NCBI GenBank assembly: GCA_003527225.1 | Contig: DPXQ01000005.1 | Location: 1 to 36,680, forward strand | Length of the DNA: 36,680 bases | DNA from: Rhizobium sp. | GTDB taxonomy: Bacteria; Pseudomonadota; Alphaproteobacteria; Rhizobiales; Rhizobiaceae | Direction: 5' to 3' | Shown: positions 22,550 through 30,076 of the stretch, piece after piece | Position numbering within the stretch: the stretch's first letter is position 1 | How the letters are laid out: each line of letters starts with the position of its first letter | Position numbers and translations under genes: made by a program | Notes under the pieces: model-generated | The model's database searches: none | Told to the model about the DNA's origin: nothing | Seen by the model: the letters and a program-made list of their open reading frames with translations, nothing else

Positions 22550-25500
22550 ATGAACGTCGTCACCCCGCTGTCACCATTCCGCGAGATCAACGAGGAATAC
22601 AGGCTGGACGACTGTTATGACGGGCGGGAGGTGTTCCTGACCGGCACTCAGGCGCTTGTCCGCTTGCCGCTCGAGCAGGCGCGGCGCGACCGGGCCGCCG
22701 GACTGAATACGGCCGGTTTCATAACCGGATACCGTGGCTCGCCTTTGGCCGCCTACGATAGTGCCCTTGTGTCTGCCGGCAAGAGATTGCAGGAGGCCGG
22801 GGTCACGTTCAAACCCGCGGTGAATGAGGAGCTTGCTGCCACCACTCTTTTCGGCACGCAGGAAGTCTCCACCGATACTCAGCGGACCAAGGACGGCGTC
22901 TTCGGTATCTGGTACGGCAAGGGCCCCGGCGTGGACAGGGCAGGGGATGCGCTGAAGCACGGCAATGGTTTCGGAGCATCCGCGAAGGGCGGAGTTGTCG
23001 CACTTCTGGGTGATGATCACGGATGCGTCTCTTCCAGCATGCCGCATCAATCCGACCAGGCGCTCGCAAGCTTCATGATGCCGGTCATTCATCCAGCGTC
23101 GGTCGGCGACTACATTCCCTTCGGCCTGTTCGCCATCGCAGCTTCCCGCTTCTCGGGCGCCTGGGTGGGCATGAAGACGATCTCCGAGATACTGGAAAGC
23201 GGGGCGACGGTCACCGTGGATCGTGACGTCACTTTCATTGCGCCGGCAGACTACCAATTTCCGCCCGGTGGGCTCAACTATGATCCCACGAAGAATTTCG
23301 GTCCCGCCATGGAAGGGCGCATGCTCGCGCGCCTCGATGCCTTCCGCGCTTTCGCCAGGGTCAATCCCATCGACAGGCCTGCCTTTGGCGCGGCCAAGCC
23401 GGAACTGGCGATCGTCGCGGTCGGAAAGGCTTTTCTCGACGTGATGGATGCTTTGACCAGGCTGGAGATCTCCGAGGCAAAAGCCGTCGACATGCGGCTC
23501 GGTGTCTACAAGGTGGGGCTAGCCTGGCCGATCGAGCCGTCCGGGTTCGAAACCTTCCTGGCAAATACCGGCAAGGTCCTTGTCGTGGAGGAAAAGCGCG
23601 ACTTCGTAGAGACGCAGTTGCGAGCTCTGCTGTTCGGACGCGAAAAACCCCTGCAACTGATGGGAAAACGGGATGCGTTGGGCGCTGCGCTGTTGCCGGA
23701 AGCGGGGGAACTTCGTCCTGCGCTCGTAGCAGAAGCGCTGATAAGGGCATTTGGAAATGATGCCCTGGGGGTCGACTCGGCCAATACTCAAACGGAGGCG
23801 GTGCACCTGCCGGAATTGCTCGTGCAGAAGCGTACGCCGTTCTTCTGCTCCGGCTGTCCGCACAACCGGTCCACCAAGCTCCCGGAGGGAGCGGAGGCTT
23901 TTGCCGGCGTCGGTTGCCACTTCATGGCGAGTTGGATGCCCCGCAATACGTCCGGCGTCGTGCAGATGGGCGGCGAAGGGGTGAACTGGATCGGCCGAAG
24001 CCTCTACACCGAGCGGAGGCACATGTTCCAGAATCTGGGCGATGGAACCTATTTTCACTCCGGTCTGATCGCCATCCGCGCGGCGGTCGCGGCCGGCGTC
24101 AATATCACCTACAAGATCCTCTACAATGATGCTGTCGCCATGACCGGCGGCCAGCCGATCGACGGTAGCCTTCGGGTCGAGGATATCGTGATGCAGCTGC
24201 GGGGTGAAGGCATTCGCCGTATTGCCGTGGTTTCGGAAAATCCCTCCCGATTCGGCAAGGCGTTCAGCGGCATGCCGGGGGTCACGCTTACCCCGCGCGA
24301 TCAACTGATGGGCATTCAGGAGGAACTCCAGGCGATCGATGGCGTCACCGCCATCATCTATGACCAGGGGTGTGCCGCCGAGAAGCGTCGCAAGAGAAAA
24401 CGCAAGATGATTGAGGATCCCGGCAAGCGCGTTTTCATCAACGAAGCCGTGTGCGAGGGATGTGGCGATTGTTCGGCCAAGGCAAACTGCATCTCGATCG
24501 TGCCGGTCAAGACCACTTGGGGCGTCAAGCGTCAGATAGACCAATCCTCCTGCAACAAGGATTTCTCCTGCAGCGATGGCTTCTGTCCGAGCTTCGTGAC
24601 CGTTTCCGGATCGGAACTGAAAAATGCCGGTGACAGCGAGCGCCGGAAGGCGTTGTTGGCCAGCGCCGAGCAGCTGCCTGCCCCGGCTATTCCCGAGACA
24701 GGCGAAATCCTGATCGTCGGCATCGGCGGCACGGGCGTCGTGACGATCGGTGCGGTGCTCGCGATGGCTGCACATATCGAGGGCAAGGGCAGCACCGTCC
24801 TTGATTTCATGGGATTTGCCCAGAAAGGCGGCGCGGTCATCAGCCACCTGAAGGTGACCGGCAAGCGTATGCAAAGCCATGCTACAAGGATCGAACAGGG
24901 GCGCGCCGATGCACTGATCGCCTGCGACATGGTCGTCGCAACCATGCCCGATGTGTTCACCGCGCTTTCTCCGGATCGCACGCGCACGGTCGTCAACAGC
25001 AACGTGGCCCCCACAGGCGATTTCGTAGCTCGCGGCATCTCCGACCTCGAGGAAGAAAAGCGGCTTGAGGTGCTTCAGCAAAAATCCCGCTTGCTTGCTC
25101 CGGTTCAAGCAAATGCGCTCGCGGTCGCGCTGTTCGGCGACAGCGTCTACGCGAACATGCTGTTGTGCGGTTATGCATGGCAGACGGGCCTTCTGCCGGT
25201 TTCTCTGCGTGCGGTGGAGCGCGCGATTGAACTCAACGGACGTTCGGTGAGGGCCAATCTCGACGCCTTCAAACTCGGCCGTCTGCTCGCTGAGACGCCT
25301 GCTGCTTTCGATGGTGAGAAGGACGTCGCACAGCCGGCCATGGAAGGCCTGGATGACTTGATCGCTTCGCGCGCTGCATTTCTGACCGATTATCAGGATG
25401 CTGCTTATGCCGCCGATTTCAGCGCGTTCGTGGAGAAGGTCCGCCAGGCAGAGGCGCCTCTCGGCACAGACGAACTTGCTCGCACGGTCGCGCGCAATCT

Positions 25501-25996
25501 CTCCCGCCTGATGGCTTACAAGGACGAGTACGAAGTGGCGAGGCTCCATCTGGAAAGTCCGATGCTGGACAGCGCCCGAAAGGGCTTTGCAGCTGGTGCG
25601 AGAGTCCGCTTCCACATGGCGCCGCCCCTTCTCTCGTTCCTCCGCACGCCGGACGGAAAGCCGCGCAAGATTGCAATCCCAGGGCCGATTGCGCTGCCGG
25701 TACTGAAGCTGTTGCGCGCCATGCGACCCTTGCGCGGAACGGCGTTCGACTTCTTCGGGCTCGCGCGTGAGCGCCGTGAGGAGCGCCGTCTGATCTCCGA
25801 ATATCGGCACCTTGTGGAAGGTCTGTTGCCCGGTCTCTCGTTCGACTCCCACAAGGACGCCATCGAAATCGCCGGTCTTTCTGACATCATCCGCGGCTAT
25901 GGGCATGTCAAGACAGCCGCGATCGGCAGGTACCGTCACGAACTTCGCGCCCTGGCGGACCTCCAGAAATCCAATACGTCCAGAAGAGTGGCCTGA
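22550..25996 (+). CDS. Indolepyruvate:ferredoxin oxidoreductase, single-chain (IorA-IorB fused)
   Basis: TPP- and Fe-S-dependent oxidation of aryl pyruvates (from Trp, Phe, Tyr transamination) to arylacetyl-CoA, with ferredoxin as electron acceptor. 1148 residues in order: pyrimidine-binding region with GFITGYRGSPLAAYD, cysteine pair FFCSGCPHN, TPP-binding MGGEGVNWIG...GDGTYFHSG...NDAVAMTGGQ, a ferredoxin-like motif VCEGCGDCSAKANC (C-x2-C-x2-C-x5-C) plus CNKDFSCSDGFC, then the γ-type domain EILIVGIGGTGVVTIGAVLAMAAH with GFAQKGGAVISHLK, and a long C-terminal domain of unknown function. ATG at 22550 is chosen because GGAGGAG (22540-22546) precedes it; the 22538 ATG is part of that ribosome site. 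Single transcript, divergent from lrp. Confidence 0.92.
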   Translation: MNVVTPLSPFREINEEYRLDDCYDGREVFLTGTQALVRLPLEQARRDRAAGLNTAGFITGYRGSPLAAYDSALVSAGKRLQEAGVTFKPAVNEELAATTLFGTQEVSTDTQRTKDGVFGIWYGKGPGVDRAGDALKHGNGFGASAKGGVVALLGDDHGCVSSSMPHQSDQALASFMMPVIHPASVGDYIPFGLFAIAASRFSGAWVGMKTISEILESGATVTVDRDVTFIAPADYQFPPGGLNYDPTKNFGPAMEGRMLARLDAFRAFARVNPIDRPAFGAAKPELAIVAVGKAFLDVMDALTRLEISEAKAVDMRLGVYKVGLAWPIEPSGFETFLANTGKVLVVEEKRDFVETQLRALLFGREKPLQLMGKRDALGAALLPEAGELRPALVAEALIRAFGNDALGVDSANTQTEAVHLPELLVQKRTPFFCSGCPHNRSTKLPEGAEAFAGVGCHFMASWMPRNTSGVVQMGGEGVNWIGRSLYTERRHMFQNLGDGTYFHSGLIAIRAAVAAGVNITYKILYNDAVAMTGGQPIDGSLRVEDIVMQLRGEGIRRIAVVSENPSRFGKAFSGMPGVTLTPRDQLMGIQEELQAIDGVTAIIYDQGCAAEKRRKRKRKMIEDPGKRVFINEAVCEGCGDCSAKANCISIVPVKTTWGVKRQIDQSSCNKDFSCSDGFCPSFVTVSGSELKNAGDSERRKALLASAEQLPAPAIPETGEILIVGIGGTGVVTIGAVLAMAAHIEGKGSTVLDFMGFAQKGGAVISHLKVTGKRMQSHATRIEQGRADALIACDMVVATMPDVFTALSPDRTRTVVNSNVAPTGDFVARGISDLEEEKRLEVLQQKSRLLAPVQANALAVALFGDSVYANMLLCGYAWQTGLLPVSLRAVERAIELNGRSVRANLDAFKLGRLLAETPAAFDGEKDVAQPAMEGLDDLIASRAAFLTDYQDAAYAADFSAFVEKVRQAEAPLGTDELARTVARNLSRLMAYKDEYEVARLHLESPMLDSARKGFAAGARVRFHMAPPLLSFLRTPDGKPRKIAIPGPIALPVLKLLRAMRPLRGTAFDFFGLARERREERRLISEYRHLVEGLLPGLSFDSHKDAIEIAGLSDIIRGYGHVKTAAIGRYRHELRALADLQKSNTSRRVA

Positions 25997-26012
25997 CGGC
26001 AATCATTGCCGT
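25996..26012 (+). terminator. Small hairpin at the ior stop codon
   Basis: ACGGCAA (25996-26002) and TTGCCGT (26006-26012) with a 3-base loop begin at the last base of the stop codon. No T-run follows, so it is a weak terminator candidate at best. Confidence 0.35.
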
Positions 26013-26248
26013 CCATAGCGCGTGGAAGGGTTCGTCTGTCGGCGACTGTTCGTCCAGCGAGAACGTCCGTTTTCGAACTGGCGTTAGAAACCCGCATGTC
26101 GCTATCGCGTTCTCCACGACCCGTGACCGCAAGGGGAAGGTGCGCGGTCGCACAGATTTTAGGCAAAAGCCAATCCGCACCTCCATACTGTTCAATTATT
26201 CGGCAGTGACAGCAGGCGCGTATCTTAACAAAATCAGATAACTACATC
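26013..26248. other. Upstream region of the guanidine operon
   Basis: No gene-like frame. An inverted repeat GTGCG-CGGT-CGCAC (26140-26153) lies about 100 bp upstream of the σ54 promoter, a distance suited to an enhancer site for NtrC or a relative, but the half-sites do not match the NtrC consensus well. I see nothing else here. Confidence 0.35.
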
Positions 26249-26266
26249 TTGGCATACCGATTGCAT
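26249..26266 (+). promoter_or_regulatory. σ54 (RpoN) promoter of the guanidine operon
   Basis: TTGGCATACCGATTGCAT has the invariant GG (26251-26252) and GC (26263-26264) doublets 10 bases apart and matches TGGCAy-N5-TTGCA. The predicted transcription start is near 26276, only about five bases before the riboswitch aptamer, which is strong positional support. It implies activation by a bacterial enhancer-binding protein, probably NtrC under nitrogen limitation. Confidence 0.83.
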
Positions 26267-26280
26267 GGAGCATTTCGAGT

Positions 26281-26385
26281 TGGCGGCTAGGGTTCCGATG
26301 TCTGAGAGGCATGTCTGGTCCGAGAGCTGCCACCGGTGCGGGAGACATCCCACCGGGTGCACGGCGGGACAAAAACCCGGGAGAC
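26281..26385 (+). promoter_or_regulatory. Guanidine-I (ykkC) riboswitch
   Basis: The conserved ykkC blocks are all present in order: CTAGGGTTCCG (26287-26297), CTGGTCCGAGAGC (26315-26327), and GCACGGCGGGACAAAA followed by ACCCGGGAGAC (26359-26385). TGGCGGC (26281-26287) pairs with GCTGCCA (26326-26332) as the first helix with one G-T position; a second helix uses GGTG/CACC around 26335 and 26351. Guanidine-I aptamers bind guanidinium and turn expression on. The downstream genes are the classic guanidine-carboxylase set, which supports subtype 1 rather than the ppGpp or PRPP subtypes. Confidence 0.93.
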
Positions 26386-26387
26386 CT

Positions 26388-26454
26388 CGTTAGCCAGGGG
26401 ATTGGCAACGTTTTGGTCTGCGCTGATCCCTTTTTCAGACTACGCAAAAAGGGG
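26388..26454 (+). promoter_or_regulatory. Riboswitch expression platform: terminator-like and RBS-masking hairpins
   Basis: Directly after the aptamer CGTT-GCCA (26388-26396, one bulged A) pairs with TGGCAACG (26403-26410), followed by TTTT (26411-26414). Further on CCCTTTTT (26428-26435) can pair with AAAAAGGGG (26446-26454), which contains the ribosome-binding site of the binding-protein gene. An alternative CTGA/TCAG helix with CCCTTTT in its loop competes. Both transcriptional and translational control are possible; which one operates is not decided by sequence. Confidence 0.5.
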
Positions 26455-26461
26455 AATTTCA

Positions 26462-27535
26462 ATGCAGACTTTTTCGAGACTTCTTTCGATCACCGCTGTG
26501 ACCGCGTCGCTGGCCTTTGGCATCGCCGCGCCGGCCTCGGCTGCGCCGAAGACCGATTTCAAGGTGGCGTGGTCGATCTATGTCGGCTGGATGCCCTGGG
26601 GTTATGCCGCCGATCACGGCATCGTCAAGAAATGGGCCGACAAATACGGGATCACCATCGCAGTCACCCAGTTCAACGACTATGTGGAATCGATGAACCA
26701 GTATACGGCGGGTGCCTTCGACGCGGTGACACTGACCAATATGGACGGGCTTTCGATCCCGGCTGCCGGCGGCGTCGACACGACGGCCGTCATCGTCGGC
26801 GACTTTTCCAACGGCAATGATGCCGTCATCCTGAAGGACAAGGACAAGCTCGCCGACATCAAGGGTCAGAAGGTCAATCTCGTCGAATTTTCCGTATCGC
26901 ACTACCTGCTTGCCCGCGCGCTTGAAAGCGCAGGTATGACCGAGCGCGACGTTACAGTGGTCAACACCTCCGACGCCGATCTCGTCGGCGCCTATGCGTC
27001 GCCCGACGTCACCGCCGTCGTCACCTGGAACCCGCTGGCCGCCAGCATCATGGAAGATCCTACAGCGAAGAAGGTGTTCGACAGCTCGCAGGTTCCAGGC
27101 GAAATCATCGACCTGATGGTCGCCAATTCCGACGTCCTCAGGGACAACCCGGACTTCGGCAAGGCGCTCGCCGGCATCTGGTACGAAACCGCCGCGCTGA
27201 TGACCTCCGACACCCCTGAAGGCAAGGCCGCAAGGGAAGAGATGGGCGCTGCCTCCGGCACCGATCTTGCCGGTTTCGAAAGCCAGATGGCCGCCACCAA
27301 GCTGTTTGACAAGGCGGGTGATGCCGTCACCTTCACTGCTTCATCCGACCTTCCGAAGACCATGGACCTTGTCCGTAACTTCCTGTTTGAAAAGGGGTTG
27401 CTCGGCAGCGGCGCGTCCTCGGCCGACGTCATTGGCATCGAAATGCCCGACGGATCGGTGCTCGGCGACAAGGGCAATGTGAAGTTCCGCTTCACCAATA
27501 CCTTCATGGACGCTGCTGCCAAGGGCGGACTCTGA
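26462..27535 (+). CDS. ABC transporter substrate-binding protein of the guanidine/urea-carboxylase cluster
   Basis: Periplasmic binding protein of the NitT/TauT (SsuA-like) class, 357 residues. Signal peptide with cleavage near residue 28 (PASA/APK), then KVAWSIYVGWMPWGYAADHGIVKKWADKYG, FDAVTLTNMDGLSIPAAGGVDTTAVIVGDFSNGNDAVI and GQKVNLVEFSVSHYLLARAL. This subfamily is usually annotated as a putative urea transporter because it sits beside 'urea carboxylase'; with the guanidine riboswitch, guanidine or a related guanidino compound is the better candidate. ATG at 26462 follows AAAGGGG; earlier in-frame ATGs lie within the riboswitch and are rejected. First gene of the operon. Confidence 0.88.
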   Translation: MQTFSRLLSITAVTASLAFGIAAPASAAPKTDFKVAWSIYVGWMPWGYAADHGIVKKWADKYGITIAVTQFNDYVESMNQYTAGAFDAVTLTNMDGLSIPAAGGVDTTAVIVGDFSNGNDAVILKDKDKLADIKGQKVNLVEFSVSHYLLARALESAGMTERDVTVVNTSDADLVGAYASPDVTAVVTWNPLAASIMEDPTAKKVFDSSQVPGEIIDLMVANSDVLRDNPDFGKALAGIWYETAALMTSDTPEGKAAREEMGAASGTDLAGFESQMAATKLFDKAGDAVTFTASSDLPKTMDLVRNFLFEKGLLGSGASSADVIGIEMPDGSVLGDKGNVKFRFTNTFMDAAAKGGL

Positions 27536-27543
27536 GAGTAAGC

Positions 27544-27571
27544 CGGCCGGAGCCATTGACGGTTCCGGCCG
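27544..27571 (+). other. Intergenic hairpin after the guanidine binding-protein gene
   Basis: CGGCCGGAGCC (27544-27554) pairs with GGTTCCGGCCG (27561-27571), 11 pairs including one G-U, loop of 6, beginning 9 bases after the stop. No T-run. Same placement as the hairpins at 7678 and 18849. Confidence 0.75.
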
Positions 27572-27602
27572 CCCGACCCCTCTTGAGAGCGGAGACTTTC
27601 CG

Positions 27603-28421
27603 ATGCGCTGGATCAATTCACGGCCAAGCAATGGAGCACGCCTGGCGCTGACGCTTGTCCCCTTCGGGGTGGTGCTCGTCGCCTACACGGTAGGATCGGC
27701 CGCCCGGCTGGCGGAAAACGCCAATGACAAACTTCTGCCGGGCCTTGCCGGTTTTGCCGATGCCATCAACCGCCTGGCCTTCATTCCGGATGTCCGCACG
27801 GGCGATTACATCCTTTGGGCTGACACGGTGGCAAGCCTTGTACGGCTATTCGCCGGGCTTGGCATATCAACATTGACCGCCCTGCTCGTCGGCATGGCGA
27901 TCGGCATGCTGCCCTATCTGCGCGCCCTGCTTTCGCCCTTCGTCGCCGCCGTCTCCATGGTGCCGCCGCTTGCGCTCCTGCCCATCCTGTTCATCGTCAT
28001 GGGCCTTGGAGAAACCTCGAAGATCGCGCTTATCGTCATCGGCGTCGCACCGATCATGGTGCGTGATCTGGCGCTCAAGGTGCTGGAACTGCCGCGTGAG
28101 CAGATCGTCAAGGCCGAAACGCTATCGGGCAATTCCTGGCAGATCGCCCTGCGCGTGGTCTTGCCGCAAATCCTGCCGAGGCTCCTCACTGCGCTCAGGC
28201 TGCAGCTCGGCCCCGCATGGCTGTTTCTCATTGCGGCGGAAGCGATTTCCTCCGATTCCGGCCTCGGCTACCGCATTTTCCTGGTCCGCCGATACCTCGC
28301 GATGGATGTCATCTTTCCCTACGTCGCCTGGATCACGCTGCTGGCCGTGGTCACCGACCTCCTGCTCGATCGCCTCAGAATATCGCTGTTTCCCTGGTCT
28401 GAACTGGAGAAGCAGGCATGA
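27603..28421 (+). CDS. ABC transporter permease (SsuC/TauC class), guanidine cluster
   Basis: Inner-membrane permease, 272 residues with about six membrane segments: one near 17-37, then about 75-100, 105-130, 135-155, 200-220 and 240-260. The cytoplasmic coupling loop ALRVVLPQILPRLLTALRLQLGPAWLFLIAAEAI matches the BPD_transp_1 pattern (EAA-like). It is separated from the binding-protein gene by 67 bases with the hairpin and overlaps the ATPase gene by 4 bases. It probably forms a homodimer with the ATPase dimer. Confidence 0.88.
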   Translation: MRWINSRPSNGARLALTLVPFGVVLVAYTVGSAARLAENANDKLLPGLAGFADAINRLAFIPDVRTGDYILWADTVASLVRLFAGLGISTLTALLVGMAIGMLPYLRALLSPFVAAVSMVPPLALLPILFIVMGLGETSKIALIVIGVAPIMVRDLALKVLELPREQIVKAETLSGNSWQIALRVVLPQILPRLLTALRLQLGPAWLFLIAAEAISSDSGLGYRIFLVRRYLAMDVIFPYVAWITLLAVVTDLLLDRLRISLFPWSELEKQA

Positions 28422-29233
28422 GCGCGATCAGGATCGAAAACCTCTGGAAGGAATTTGGCGATCAGATCGTCCTGGAGAGCATCTCGCTCGATATCGAGCC
28501 CCGCGCCTTTGTCGCCTTGGTCGGTCCGTCCGGCTGTGGCAAGACCACCTTCCTGCGCATGCTGCTGGGTCAGGAACGGCCGACCCGAGGAAGCATCCTG
28601 CTCGATGGCGAGCCGTTGCCGAACGAACCGGGTCCCGATCGCGGCGTGGTCTTTCAGCGTTATTCAGTATTCCCGCATCTGACGGTGCTCGGCAATGTCC
28701 TGCTGGGCAAGGAGATGCAGGCCTCCCGCCTGACCGCGAAGCTCTTCGGCGCGGCCCGCCGCCAGGCGGTCGATGAAGCCCGGGCGCTGATCGCCGAGGT
28801 CGGGCTCGCCGGCAGCGAGGACAAATACCCCGCCCAGCTCTCCGGCGGCATGCAGCAGCGGTTGGCACTCGCCCAGGCGCTGATCATGCGGCCCAAGGTG
28901 TTGCTGCTCGATGAGCCCTTCGGCGCTCTCGATCCGGGCATTCGCTCCGAAATCCATGTGCTGATGAAACGCCTGTGGCACGAGGCACCGATGACGGTAG
29001 TCATGGTGACCCACGACATGCGCGAAGCGTTCACCCTGGCCACCCGCGTCATCGCCTTCGAGCGGCCGCGCGACCGGCCGGAGGAAAAGGAGCGCTACGG
29101 CGCCATCATCAGCAAGGACATCACCATCTGGCCGCCACGCCGCGCTGGCCATGCCTCGCTCATTCGCCCAGACCGGGACGGCCCGGTTGCTTCTTCGGGT
29201 AAACACCGGGACGACCCGGTCAATTGTCCATAG
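28418..29233 (+). CDS. ABC transporter ATPase (SsuB/TauB class), guanidine cluster
   Basis: ATPase of the importer, 271 residues: Walker A GPSGCGKTT (about 36-44), Q-loop VFQRYSVFPHLTVLGN, signature LSGGMQQR, Walker B VLLLDEPFGALD, and H-loop VMVTHDMREA. The last 30 or so residues (from RAGHASLI) are not typical of the family; their DNA contains two near-identical palindromes at 29172-29187 and 29205-29220. Overlaps the permease by 4 bases; its TAG forms part of the AGGAG ribosome site for the next gene. Confidence 0.9.
   Translation: MSAIRIENLWKEFGDQIVLESISLDIEPRAFVALVGPSGCGKTTFLRMLLGQERPTRGSILLDGEPLPNEPGPDRGVVFQRYSVFPHLTVLGNVLLGKEMQASRLTAKLFGAARRQAVDEARALIAEVGLAGSEDKYPAQLSGGMQQRLALAQALIMRPKVLLLDEPFGALDPGIRSEIHVLMKRLWHEAPMTVVMVTHDMREAFTLATRVIAFERPRDRPEEKERYGAIISKDITIWPPRRAGHASLIRPDRDGPVASSGKHRDDPVNCP
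29172..29220 (+). repeat. Two tandem palindromic repeats at the end of the ATPase gene
   Basis: ACCGGGACGGCCCGGT (29172-29187) and ACCGGGACGACCCGGT (29205-29220) differ at one base and lie 33 bp apart. Each can fold into its own ACCGGG/CCCGGT hairpin. They are inside the coding region for an atypical C-terminal tail and just upstream of the first DUF1989 gene. Could influence mRNA stability between transporter and enzyme genes. Confidence 0.7.
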
Positions 29234-29242
29234 GAGAATGCC

Positions 29243-30061
29243 ATGCACATCCGCCGCTCCGCCGAGGAGATCGCCGCCAACCGGGCGCGTTATGAGGAAC
29301 ACCAGAGAAAGGGCCTGGAATTTGCCCCGAAGGCTCTGCCGGGCAAGAGCTCCTTGCCGACGCCTGTTGCCGATGCCGGGAGTATCGTGCACCGCGAGGT
29401 CATTCCGGGCGGCTGGTACTGGTCAACCCGCATCAAGCCCAACGAAACATTGCGGGTCAGCCTGGACGCCGGCTTTTCCAGCTTGACGATGGTCGCATGG
29501 AATGCGTTCGAGCCGAGTGAACGGCTGAACCTGCCGGACACGGCCAAGCTCCAGTGGACGACCGGCCTCGGCAAGGGCCGTGTCCTCTTCTCCGATATGG
29601 GCCGCGTAATGTTTTCGATCACCGAGGATAGCTCCGGCGCCCATGACTGCCTGATGGGTGGCTCCAATGCCCAATCGAATGCGGCGAAATATCCGGATAC
29701 GATCACCCGCAACACCCGCGACAATCTCATTCTGCTCGCGACCAAGCTGGGCCTGGAGCGGCGCGACATTCCCGCAGCGCTCAGCTTCTTTGCGCCGGTT
29801 CGCGTCGATGCCGAAGGCCGTTTCGAGTGGCGCCAGGAACTGCTGAACGGCTCCGATTATATCGACCTGCGCGCCGAGATGGAGATGATCGTTGGCTTTT
29901 CCAACTGCCCGCACCCGCTCGACCCGAACTCCGTCTGCGCCCCAAACCCGGTAACAGTGACACGGCTCGCAGCAGTTCTGCCTGCCGCCGACGATCTTTG
30001 CCGGACCGCAACGGCGGAAGCCGTTCGCGGTTTCGAAAACAACGCCTTCGCAACGGCCTGA
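29243..30061 (+). CDS. Carboxyguanidine deiminase, larger DUF1989 subunit (urea-carboxylase-associated protein)
   Basis: 272-residue DUF1989 protein. Pairs of such proteins next to 'urea carboxylase' were shown to be the carboxyguanidine deiminase CgdAB, which converts carboxyguanidine to allophanate and ammonia. Visible family marks: RRSAEEIAANRARYEEHQRKGLEFAPKALP start, VIPGGWYWSTRIKPNETLRV, MGRVMFSITEDSSGAHDCLMGGSN (His-Asp-Cys near 134-136) and VGFSNCPHPLDPNSVCAPNPVTV with the conserved NCP. AGGAG at 29232-29236 precedes the start. Lies 15 bases before the smaller subunit gene. I do not assign which of CgdA or CgdB it is. Confidence 0.87.
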   Translation: MHIRRSAEEIAANRARYEEHQRKGLEFAPKALPGKSSLPTPVADAGSIVHREVIPGGWYWSTRIKPNETLRVSLDAGFSSLTMVAWNAFEPSERLNLPDTAKLQWTTGLGKGRVLFSDMGRVMFSITEDSSGAHDCLMGGSNAQSNAAKYPDTITRNTRDNLILLATKLGLERRDIPAALSFFAPVRVDAEGRFEWRQELLNGSDYIDLRAEMEMIVGFSNCPHPLDPNSVCAPNPVTVTRLAAVLPAADDLCRTATAEAVRGFENNAFATA

Positions 30062-30076
30062 CAGGGGAGCGGAACC

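Noticed and set aside
23519..26002. Long minus-strand open frame (827 residues) opposite the indolepyruvate oxidoreductase
   Set aside because: Entirely antisense to a gene with clear TPP and Fe-S motifs; no recognisable domain.
26140..26153. GTGCG-CGGT-CGCAC as an NtrC enhancer site
   Set aside because: Position is suitable but half-site orientation and spacing do not fit the NtrC consensus well enough to call.
26336..26461. Upstream start of the guanidine receptor protein
   Set aside because: Would place coding sequence over the ykkC aptamer and destroy the signal peptide; ATG at 26462 has both a ribosome site and a proper signal sequence.
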